Translations under genes and position numbers: made by a program
Shown: piece after piece, positions 38,294 to 44,763 of the stretch
How the letters are laid out: each line of letters begins with the position of its first letter
How positions within the stretch are numbered: the first letter of the stretch is position 1
Origin: DASUNP01 sp963728545
Lineage (GTDB): Bacteria; Acidobacteriota; Blastocatellia; UBA7656
Direction: 5' to 3'
NCBI GenBank assembly: GCA_963728545.1
Contig: CAVSKO010000003.1
Location: forward strand, 1,302,001-1,366,000
DNA: 64,000 nucleotides
Notes under the pieces: generated by a model
The model's database searches: none
Told to the model about the DNA's origin: nothing
The model's input: only the letters and a program-made list of their open reading frames with translations

Positions 38294-38856
38294 TTAACCG
38301 TTGAGTACCTTGAGCAAATAACGGTCGTTCCATCCCGCGTTCTTGCGCTTTGACTTTATCCCTACCTTTATCAACTTATCTTGCTTCAGCAGATTCAACG
38401 CGATATGCCGCAATGTCGTCATATTCTCTGGCCCGTGATCCTTATCCGGCTATCATCTTCTCGGAATGCTATATCCAACACCCAGTGCAGTGAGTTCTCT
38501 ATCAACCAGTGACCTCGTATCACTCGGTTCAACTCCTTCGCGTCTGCAGAAAGACTGCTGATGTAATATCGTCGCTCTCGACTCGGCTCTTCTCCCGCCA
38601 CACTTCTTTCGCTTTCGATCATCGCCACACTGCTTATTCCTTTCCATTCCGCCTTCTTCCTAAGCCAATCTATGTCGTCGCTGGCATAGCATCGCCTCAC
38701 TTCTATCCGCCCGTGGTCGCCTGAAACCGTCTCATCTGTTGTGTAGCTGGTCTGCTTAAACTTGTCACCAAGCGCCCAATCAAAGTAGCCGACTGGCTTT
38801 GTACCAAAAGTCGCGTTTGTCTCAAAAGTAAGCGAGTTGTACCAAAAGTCTGACAC
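38294..38856 (-). pseudogene. ISAs1-family transposase remnant (C-terminal third, frameshifted)
   Basis: Residues such as GDHGRIEVRRCYASDDIDWL, RRYYISSLSADAKELNR and RGHWLIENSLHWVLDIAFRE are the C-terminal half of ISAs1-type (H-repeat-associated) transposases; the last includes the catalytic Glu region. The frame stops at 38419 after SRIRITGQRI, while the family continues with ENMTTLRHIALNLLKQD. That continuation is present in another frame down to a stop at 38294, so a small deletion lies near 38425. The N-terminal two thirds is missing, and the start merges with a cluster of short repeats. Not functional. Confidence 0.8.
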
Positions 38857-38958
38857 TTGAGTTTGGCATTACTCCGGCTTTTGGTACAAAATCGCCGCTT
38901 GTATCAAAAGTCAGTTGATTTCGGGACTATTGGTACAAAGCCACTATTGGTACAAAGC
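38800..38958. repeat. Cluster of TTGGTACAAA-type short repeats in both orientations
   Basis: The core ttggtacaaa or its complement, exact or with one change, occurs six times within 160 bases: 38801-38812, 38839-38850, 38879-38890, 38901-38912, 38929-38940 and 38945-38958. The first two and the fourth are in one orientation, the others reversed. It abuts the transposase remnant, so it may derive from insertion-sequence ends or binding sites. Confidence 0.7.
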
Positions 38959-39018
38959 CGGGCGGGGGTAAGCCTTATGTAAATCAAACTCCCGCCCGCT
39001 ACTTTGAAGGTAATCAAT

Positions 39019-39171
39019 ATGTATTGTCTGAGTTGTAAGAATCGTAATGTGCGCCGCTCCCATAGAAGAAATTCCCTGGAAACTCTGCTATCCAGGATGA
39101 AGATACTTCCCTTCCAGTGCATCGACTGCAAACGCAGGTTTTATGGCGTAACCAATTTCATTAACATATGA
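39019..39171 (+). CDS. Small zinc-ribbon protein (50 aa)
   Basis: An ATG at 39019 preceded by GAAGG eight bases upstream opens a 50-residue frame. It starts MYCLSCKNRNVRRSHRR and ends with FQCIDCKRRFYG plus nine more residues. Two CxxC knuckles about 30 residues apart, with Arg-rich flanks, are a zinc-ribbon pattern, so a nucleic-acid or protein binding role is possible. It is flanked by mobile debris and has no obvious operon partner. Function unknown; confidence rests on the ribosome site and the two cysteine pairs. Confidence 0.6.
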   Translation: MYCLSCKNRNVRRSHRRNSLETLLSRMKILPFQCIDCKRRFYGVTNFINI

Positions 39172-39288
39172 CCTTGCAAAACAAGGCGTTGATATAAAGT
39201 AAGTCAACACCAACTCTGACGCTTCAAGAGTTCATCTCGATTTAAATGTGACTCAATCTCTTGACACCACAAATGCTGTGGCTTTTTC

Positions 39289-39999
39289 TTAAACTCGAAG
39301 TCTTCGGCGGCTGCGCTTTAAATTCTCTAGAGTAATCTGGCTCTTAGTATCGGCCCCGTCCGTGATCACCACGATTGCCGATATGCGGTCGCTTTTCGGA
39401 TTTTCGAGCAGGTATCGATAAGCTTCACCTATCGAATCGTTAAGCGCAGTCTCTCCCCCAGGAATGAACGATTCGAGAGTCCCTGTTGCCGAACTCCTGT
39501 CATTGCTCATCAGCATATCTTTTCCGGCCCAGGCAGGCTGAGTATCAAAAGGGAGAAGCGATAGATAATCTTTGCCATCGAGCATAGCGACGAGCTGTTT
39601 TGCGCCGTCCTGTGCGTTCGGCATCTTTCGATTGTCCTTCATGCTGCCGGACGTATCGAAGTCCAAAATGATGTTCGAGCGCTTCTTATGATCATGCCAG
39701 AGCTTGATAACAGCGTCCATCACTTCGACAGACGTCACTTCCAAAGTAGTCTTAGACTCTTGCGGGTCTATGCCGTGGTCTGTATCCAGGGGAGAGGCGA
39801 GTTGTATGCCAACGTCACCGGGATGAAATCCATAAGAGAGTGTCTTCTCTTGCTGCGGGCGATCAATAGCATGCTCATGCTCGCGCGGACAAAGTTTGTA
39901 AAGAGCCTGATGCATTTGCGAAGAGGGATCATGCCCAGCACGACTATTGTGAGGAGTAAAAGAGTAGTCCTGATTGCATTGAAAATTAACAAAATACAA
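39289..39999 (-). pseudogene. von Willebrand A-domain protein, apparently truncated
   Basis: The last 140 residues are a vWA domain: a MIDAS-like DTSGSM, the stretch DGAKQLVAMLDGKDYLSLLPF, and ITDGADTKS near the end. Such domains usually sit in secreted or membrane-anchored proteins. The N-terminal 90 residues have no family resemblance, whereas another frame over the same bases (39992 back to 39768) starts with a hydrophobic segment (RTTLLLLTIVVLGM) like a signal anchor. I infer an N-terminal internal deletion or frameshift that joined a short leader to the vWA domain. The C-terminus (RSRRRLRV) also looks abrupt. Probably a decayed gene. Confidence 0.55.
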
Positions 40000-40033
40000 T
40001 CTGGTAGTTGCTCTCCAATGGCCTGAGGTCTAT

Positions 40034-40306
40034 CTAATATCCTTCACCAGTATAGGATTTTGCTTCTAACAGAATTTCAGCAAAAGTCTTCCAATTGACC
40101 TGCTCAGGCATTGACTCTCCTCGATTCTCGTAGAACAAGTGTAGGTATGCTATAACTGAAACAAGAGCATCGAGGAACGCTTCCAAACTCGAGTTTTCCC
40201 AATCGGAAGGATTCTCCAAGTAATCTTCCAAGAAATTGTGGGCGAAATCTATAAGATCGTTCTGAGTTTTAATCTTCTCAACTTGGTCATCTAAAGTTAT
40301 CGTCAT
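40034..40306 (-). CDS. DUF7660-like small acidic protein
   Basis: 90 residues, complete, ATG at 40306 with GAAAGAAGAGAAGG just upstream. The pattern LIDFAHNFLEDYLENP followed by WENSSLEAFLDALVS and a Trp-containing end (NWKTFAEILLEAKSYTGEGY) matches my memory of the DUF7660 family, small helical proteins often found beside mobile or toxin-rich loci. No function is established. It lies alone between the vWA remnant and the attachment-like site. Confidence 0.6.
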   Translation of the reverse strand: MTITLDDQVEKIKTQNDLIDFAHNFLEDYLENPSDWENSSLEAFLDALVSVIAYLHLFYENRGESMPEQVNWKTFAEILLEAKSYTGEGY

Positions 40307-40564
40307 ACCTTCTCTTCTTTCTCCTGTGGTGTTAAATGCACAGCCCTCATTTGGCCAAGCCGTTGATTCATGTTTTGCTAAGCAACTGGCTACACGTCCG
40401 TGATGATTTATGTCAGCATAAGTGCTTGACCTATATTGGTATCAGGTCACAATTCAGGTCACAAAATCGTACTAAACGGTCCCAAATCAGCCTAAATCGG
40501 GCAACCTAAACTCAAGAAAACAAGACGCGAGCAAAGTAAAAGTTATTCTCCGGAACCAAAGGCC

Positions 40565-40590
40565 GCTGGTTCGAATCCAGCCGCGGGTAC
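40565..40590 (+). other. tRNA 3'-end fragment, probable attachment site of an integrated element
   Basis: A perfect T arm (gctgg, loop ttcgaat, ccagc at 40565-40581) is followed by a 7-base acceptor-like strand cgcgggt and base a (40582-40589). The matching 5' acceptor strand (acccgcg) is not found upstream and there is no D arm, so only the 3' part of a tRNA is here. Such 3' ends are typical att sites of tyrosine-recombinase elements. The intact tRNA would be at the other end of the element, outside or unseen in this window. Confidence 0.6.
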
Positions 40591-40600
40591 TAACAATAAC

Positions 40601-40637
40601 AACAATTAGAGTTGCCTTATCGGTGACTCTAATTGTT
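40601..40637. terminator. Perfect 12-bp hairpin after the tRNA fragment
   Basis: Arms aacaattagagt (40601-40612) and actctaattgtt (40626-40637) pair perfectly around a 13-base loop. It has no long T run, so terminator activity is uncertain; it lies directly 3' of the tRNA fragment and at the 3' end of the HTH gene, and may instead be a recombinase arm site. Confidence 0.5.
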
Positions 40638-40668
40638 TATGGACACTTTTATGGACACATTGAATTGA

Positions 40669-40887
40669 TTAATTCTTTCTCGAAACGTTTAGCTTCTTGC
40701 CAGATTTTGGTGGTCGGCCCCTCTTGATTTCTTTAACAAGTGCCAAATCCTGCTCACGGATAATGTGTAGATGGCCAAACTTTTGAGCGGGGAGTCTACC
40801 CTCTAGCACTAACTGCCGAACACGCGAATCAGTAAGGCCCAATCTCTCCGCCGCTTGTTGAGTCGTTAGCAACACCTCTTTATTCAT
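40669..40887 (-). CDS. Excisionase/MerR-like helix-turn-helix DNA-binding protein
   Basis: 72 residues. LLTTQQAAERLGLTDSRVRQ is the classic helix-turn-helix of the HTH_17/excisionase family, followed by LVLEGRLPAQKFGHLHIIRE (the wing strand) and a Lys/Arg-rich tail (KRGRPPKSGKKLNVSRKN). Likely a small transcription regulator or recombination directionality factor. It is divergent from the plus-strand genes at 41197-41819 and sits beside a perfect inverted repeat and a strong promoter that it may control. The nearby tRNA fragment fits an excisionase role. Confidence 0.8.
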   Translation of the reverse strand: MNKEVLLTTQQAAERLGLTDSRVRQLVLEGRLPAQKFGHLHIIREQDLALVKEIKRGRPPKSGKKLNVSRKN

Positions 40888-40905
40888 AAGCCTGTTTTAT
40901 CATAA

Positions 40906-40935
40906 GTAAAATTCTAACGCAAGCGTGAATTTTAC
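40906..40935. promoter_or_regulatory. Operator-like inverted repeat
   Basis: Arms gtaaaattc (40906-40914) and gaattttac (40927-40935) are perfect complements, and the inner acgc/gcgt (around 40917-40926) extends the dyad. It ends two bases before a consensus -35 box and lies 19 bases upstream of the HTH gene start, an ideal place for autoregulation and control of the divergent promoter. Confidence 0.65.
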
Positions 40936-40937
40936 CT

Positions 40938-40966
40938 TTGACAAATTCTAACAAATACGTTAATAT
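40938..40966 (+). promoter_or_regulatory. Near-consensus sigma-70-type promoter reading right
   Basis: TTGACA (40938-40943), a 17-base spacer and TAATAT (40961-40966). The transcript would start near 40973 and carry a leader of about 220 bases before the gene at 41197. Confidence 0.7.
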
Positions 40967-40972
40967 TTAATC

Positions 40973-41196
40973 ATCGTAATTGATTGATATTTGAAAACGA
41001 AGCGCGAAGCGAAATAGGGCCGAAGCGGAAGGGCCAAAGTAGCGACGGGCGCAAAGCGGGATTGAGTAAGACAATCACTCGCCGACAACAGAGCAATCAA
41101 ACGAGAGGCTAAAAACGGTAAAGGCCCAAGATGCTACGAACATCCTGAGCCTTGATTATCCCCCTGTTTGAGCAGGGAGAAAGTGAATTAATCACA
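40973..41196 (+). other. Purine-rich leader between promoter and first gene
   Basis: About 220 bases with repeats of the agcg/aagcg kind (40996-41060) and no convincing open frame. It could be a structured leader RNA or a regulatory RNA; nothing more can be said by eye. Confidence 0.35.
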
Positions 41197-41355
41197 ATGT
41201 CAGAATACAACAAATTCCTTGAGAATGTCTATTCAGATGAACTCATCTCTGTTGATCCTGATGAGTTTGATGAAGTCCAACAAATGATGGCCGATGAAGG
41301 CTATCACGATTTCTCTATCGAGCTTGAGCAACAGCTTGACGAGCAAGAGGCTTGA
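41197..41355 (+). CDS. Small acidic protein of unknown function (52 aa)
   Basis: ATG at 41197 gives MSEYNKFLENVYSDELISV and a strongly acidic body ending LEQQLDEQEA. An earlier in-frame ATT at 41152 would need a non-standard start, so I use the ATG. First gene after the strong promoter, followed by the HNH-like gene. I do not recognise a family; length and charge resemble small proteins of plasmids and integrative elements. Confidence 0.5.
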   Translation: MSEYNKFLENVYSDELISVDPDEFDEVQQMMADEGYHDFSIELEQQLDEQEA

Positions 41356-41462
41356 AAAGACTCTGAGCAGTTTGCAGGAATCCTCATCAAGAAAGCTTGT
41401 GAGCATACGCACTGCCCGCACACACAATGCGCTAAGGCTGTACGAATAGGAGGTATAGAGAT

Positions 41463-41765
41463 ATGACTTGCTTCCTATGCAACCAGCCTATTGACCCTCA
41501 AGCAGCTATCAACTGGCATCACCCTGAATATAAATCCAATGGTGGTACTGAGACTGAACCTACACACCAACACTGCCATGTCAGGTTTCACTCCACTAAC
41601 GGAGATTTCAAGAGGTGGGGCCATGAAGGTGGGTTGATAGCTGCACAGTCTAAACGGTGGGCATTCAATCTTCTCAATGTCAAAGATCATCCAGCATACG
41701 ACGACGCTAGAAGCTACTACCTGATGAATTACGGCTATGCAGGAATGACAGAAGGATTGAGATAG
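41463..41765 (+). CDS. HNH-like small zinc protein
   Basis: 100 residues with a strong ribosome site (taggaggt) ten bases before the ATG. CFLCNQPI, then NWHHPEYKSNGG, HQHCHVRFHSTNGDF and RWGHEGG give the Cys-x2-Cys, His-His and H-x2-C-H pattern of HNH/zinc-finger endonuclease-like proteins on mobile elements. Whether it cuts DNA is unknown. It is co-oriented with the ardC-like gene that starts 53 bases downstream. Confidence 0.65.
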   Translation: MTCFLCNQPIDPQAAINWHHPEYKSNGGTETEPTHQHCHVRFHSTNGDFKRWGHEGGLIAAQSKRWAFNLLNVKDHPAYDDARSYYLMNYGYAGMTEGLR

Positions 41766-42336
41766 CGCAAGGCCGGGGAGGGACTGACAATCTCTCCCTT
41801 TTTCTTGATGGAGGAATCATGGACAACACGAAATGGACAGAACTACTACAGCAAGCCGTGAGCGAACCCGGCTTGATTCTCAAAGCATACAGCGCATTTC
41901 ATGGCTATTCGCTAGGAAATCGAATCGCGGCGATGATGCAATGCGCAATTCGCGGAATAGAACCTGGACCAATCAACACCTACCCAGGATGGCAGGCATT
42001 AGGCCGACAGGTTAAGAAAGGCGCAAAGGCGATTGAGCTTTGTATGCCCTTAACTCGCAAAGTCACAGACGAGGCGACCGGAGAAAGCGCCCCCGTGGCA
42101 ACGAACTTTGTGTGGAAGCCGCGATGGTTTGTCCTCGCCCAAACGGAAGGAGAACCAGTCGAACCGATCACAACGCCAGCTTGGAACAAAGAGCTTGCCC
42201 TGGCCGCACTCAGCATCACTGAAATACCATTCACTCACACAGACGGTAATGTCCAAGGCTATGCTAAAGGGCGAGAGGTATCAATATCTCCCATCGCCGC
42301 GATGCCACACAAGACCTTATTCCATGAGCTTGCTCA

Positions 42337-42727
42337 TTTATGTTGTCTTCGCAATTATGTAGTGCTGAGTCTGTAAGCCGTTTGGTTGTCGCAAGCTTCA
42401 CGCGTCAGCCACAACATAATCTTTTAGTGTTATCCTCAATCCGCGTTGAGCAGTGAGCGGCTCAGAGCGCCGTTTGATCGTCTACAAGTTATGTAGAACA
42501 TCCCTCAGGGGCGCATTCTGCCGCCTATGCTTAACTCCTGTTGACTGTCCCGGAGTTTGGGTAGGGAAATGCAAAATCAGTAAAGACGACTACCGAGTGA
42601 ATGCAGAGAAAAATTATGTGAGGTTCAAAACCAATCGCTCCTTCATTCCAAAGGGCTTGAGCTGGCAACAGCACATAACTGCGAAGCCAACATAAGTGCG
42701 CTTATGTTGTGCACAACATAAGCGCAC
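42337..42727. mobile_element. Small palindrome-ended insert in the ardC-like gene
   Basis: About 390 bases separating two halves of one protein. The left end begins ttatgttgt (42338-42346) and the right end finishes with acaacataa (42713-42721); a third copy, acaacataa, is at 42411-42419. It holds no recognisable gene; an 80-codon open frame at 42453-42695 shows no family features. It may be a MITE-like or cassette-like element moved in trans. The host codons resume exactly with CAC ATC GAA. Confidence 0.65.
42687..42727. repeat. Alternating perfect palindromes
   Basis: Bases 42696-42711 (gtgcgcttatgttgtg) are followed with no gap by their exact complement at 42712-42727. The 9-base arm caacataag / cttatgttg alternates three times in total, so two different cruciforms are possible. 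This looks like a recombinase or replication-type site, not a terminator. Confidence 0.8.
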
Positions 42728-43043
42728 ATCGAATTAGGCCACACAGCAGAATCAAACTTCACCGACTCAGACACAGCGCCCCGCAGTCTAAGAGAGGCAG
42801 AAGCCGAGGCCGTCGCAATGCTGTTGTGTGAGTCTCTACAACTGCCAGGAGCTGAGTATTCACGCGGCTACATTCAATCGTGGTTGCGCGGCGATGTGAT
42901 ACCGGAAAAGTCAGCGATGAAGATATTCGGGGCTGCTGATAGGATACTTAAAGCAGGACAAGCGACGTAGGTTCAAGAGCAGGGGCGCGGCTGCTTGCAA
43001 TTACAAAAAACGCGCAACTCCAACTTGCTTTGCGGCATCCGGT

Positions 43044-43487
43044 TCAACGGCTTTTTGGGCCTGATTTAGCGAACGTTTGCATTCTGTCTGTAAATTTATC
43101 AATATTGACTTCTACTGGCTCTCTTGAATGCAGAGGCCATATTTCATCACCGCCTCTCAACTCTGTATTAGTCATGACAAAGCCTATACCGTTTATTGCG
43201 AATTCATATGGCAATTCATTTACTGACATATGATGTGCGCGAGATGCGGATGCGTTATGTGAATAGTTGTAGACTACTTCTGGTTTATCTGGGGAAGAGA
43301 TAACGAAAGGATTTCGATGACTTTGGATGTTGACTACAAGTTCATCATTACAGTGTCTAACGCCATCTATAAGGCTGTAGTACCTACAGGCCGTGACTTT
43401 ATATACATAATTATACTGCCGAGAGCGTGTACTTTCCCAAATTGCAACGAAGCATAAGTAAGCGAATAAGAGTGAAAGGGGAACCAA
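43044..43487 (-). CDS. Unknown membrane-anchored or secreted protein, start probably frameshifted
   Basis: A 147-codon frame begins at a weak TTG with VPLSLLFAYLCFVAIWES, a transmembrane or signal segment, followed by a polar 120-residue body. No ribosome site fits this start. In another frame an ATG at 43535 has GAAGGAGA six bases upstream and begins MSIIKEHKKTFHISLLQ, a good cytoplasmic lead-in to the hydrophobic segment. I infer one small indel between about 43475 and 43490 that separates the two. I do not recognise a family. Confidence 0.45.
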   Translation of the reverse strand: MVPLSLLFAYLCFVAIWESTRSRQYNYVYKVTACRYYSLIDGVRHCNDELVVNIQSHRNPFVISSPDKPEVVYNYSHNASASRAHHMSVNELPYEFAINGIGFVMTNTELRGGDEIWPLHSREPVEVNIDKFTDRMQTFAKSGPKSR

Positions 43488-43604
43488 TCAGACTGGAGCA
43501 ACGAGATGTGAAAAGTCTTTTTATGTTCTTTGATGATGCTCATAACGGTCTCCTTCAGGGGTAATTTATAACACTATCGCACGATCCCATAAATGAAGGT
43601 ATAA

Positions 43605-43820
43605 CTATCTTCCAACTTCCCGAATTCGTCTTGGTCGCCTCACAAAGAAATAGATTGGAGCCCCTACGCATCCCCCTAACAGGAGGATCAGCACCCATAC
43701 TATTTTCTCTGTACCGCTCGGCTCATTAGTAGCGCAGTCAACCAGCATCCAGACCCAAAAAGCAAAAGTTGGTACACCAATGAGTATTGTAATAATTTCA
43801 GCATAGCCAATCGATCCCAA
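43605..43820 (-). CDS. Small two-helix membrane protein, PLDc_N-like
   Basis: 71 residues, TTG start at 43820 with GGAG eight bases upstream. Two membrane helices (about 8-27 and 38-60) with FAFWVWMLVDCATNEPSG between them and IYFFVRRPRR at the end; this is the pattern of the short PLDc_N (phospholipase D N-terminal) domain that also occurs as stand-alone small membrane proteins. Role unknown. It lies alone between the unknown gene at 43044 and attC-like sites, and could be a cassette gene. Confidence 0.65.
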   Translation of the reverse strand: MGSIGYAEIITILIGVPTFAFWVWMLVDCATNEPSGTEKIVWVLILLLGGCVGAPIYFFVRRPRRIREVGR

Positions 43821-44059
43821 TGTTGTATCTCCATTCTATCTACCGTTATTTACACTACACAACCATATAGACGGAAATCGGGCAAGAAAGCTTACAATAA
43901 GTTGATTATATTTCACTCGGCTTACATTCACGACGAGCATCTAAGACTGAAATAGACCGACTAAATGATGGCTGATTCTATGTCTAATAACATACCTATT
44001 CAAGCGGCCAGACGCCCACAGATAACCCCCGATTCAGCAGGGCTCGGCTGCATAAAACG

Positions 44060-44107
44060 CGAAACATCAACTCGATAGGTGGCCTCCGCTGGAACGTGTT
44101 GTTAGGC
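44060..44107 (+). other. attC-like site, degenerate
   Basis: Ends with aacgtgttgttaggc; gttaggc (44101-44107) fits the integron core GTTRRRY. Upstream aaacatcaactcg (44062 on) is partly complementary, as expected for the folded attC stem, but the matching left core box is poor. Confidence 0.35.
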
Positions 44108-44118
44108 GGCATCTGTGC

Positions 44119-44224
44119 GTCTAACGTCAGAGTTGACCGGGCGGCACGTATCAACGCAACCTTCGCCGGACCAGCCAAGTTACAAAACATGCTTCCGCCG
44201 CTCCGGTCCAACGAGTTGTTGGGC
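44119..44224 (+). other. attC-like recombination site
   Basis: Left box gtctaac (44119-44125) fits RYYYAAC and right box gttgggc (44218-44224) fits GTTRRRY. The inner arms gaccgggcggc (from about 44135) and gccgctccggtc (from about 44198) are nearly complementary, giving a folded 106-bp site with the proportions of integron attC. No integron integrase (IntI) is in the window. Confidence 0.5.
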
Positions 44225-44763
44225 CGCTGGCTGAAAGAGGCTTTTTAGAGCGCCTACGGCAAAGTCATCCCATCTTCAGCGAAGTCGCCTGTGTGACATC
44301 TAAGCCAAGGTCAATTCGGGCTTGGTCACAGAAGTCCGAGAATTCACGTGCCCATTCAGTCACATCTTTGTCCGTTTTGGTACGCGGGTCCGAGACTTAC
44401 TGGGACACCGGGATGTCAGGATGACGATGATCTACACTCACGTTCTCAATCGCGGTGGCAGAGGCGTTCGTAGCCCGCTCGATATGCGATGAATCGCCGG
44501 GCAGTAAGGCGGTCATGCCCCCCATAACTTCCCGGCAGTCTGTTCAGGAACTCATGAGTTTTGTAGCTGAGGCATTTGAATGTGTGAGTCCAATTACTGA
44601 GCATAATATGCACTTAGAGTGCGTTCAGGATCTGCACACGGGATTTGGATTGCCGAAGCGCGACGAACCTGTGATGTCGCAGTCGGATCGAAAAGAATGA
44701 GGTCCTATTGGAAGAAGGATCATTTCAGTTTCTTGTTTGGGGTGGCATCAAGAGGCCGGACCG
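44225..44763. other. No intact gene; possible short gene remnant
   Basis: On the minus strand a 43-codon open piece (44396-44265) reads like real protein (DVTEWAREFSDFCDQARIDL) but has no start. Other open frames here lack ribosome sites or family features. The stretch may be the decayed content of a gene cassette. Confidence 0.35.

Larger units (their letters stand above)
41819..42970 (+). pseudogene. ArdC-like antirestriction gene split by an inserted element
   Basis: The first part (41819 to about 42336) has the ArdC N-terminal ssDNA-binding style sequence (NRIAAMMQC, YPGWQALGRQVKKGAKAI) and ends inside the metalloprotease motif FHELAH. The family continuation LGHTAESNF, RSLREAEAEAVAMLLCESL and GYIQSWL is found in frame from about 42728 to the stop at 42970. 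Between them lie about 390 foreign bases that stop the frame at 42376. ArdC proteins protect incoming plasmids from restriction, consistent with an integrative element here. The full gene would be about 255 codons. Confidence 0.8.

Noticed and set aside
38800..38958. CRISPR-like array
   Set aside because: The repeat is only about 10 bases, occurs in both orientations and has irregular short spacers.
38904..39131. 75-codon minus-strand frame
   Set aside because: Antisense of the zinc-ribbon gene; the plus-strand reading has a ribosome site and paired cysteines.
42687..42727. Integron attC at the palindromes in the ardC insert
   Set aside because: The arms do not contain the GTTRRRY/RYYYAAC core pair; the perfect gapless symmetry is also unlike attC.
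44455..44700. 81-codon plus-strand frame
   Set aside because: No ribosome site or family resemblance; lies in decayed cassette-like sequence.
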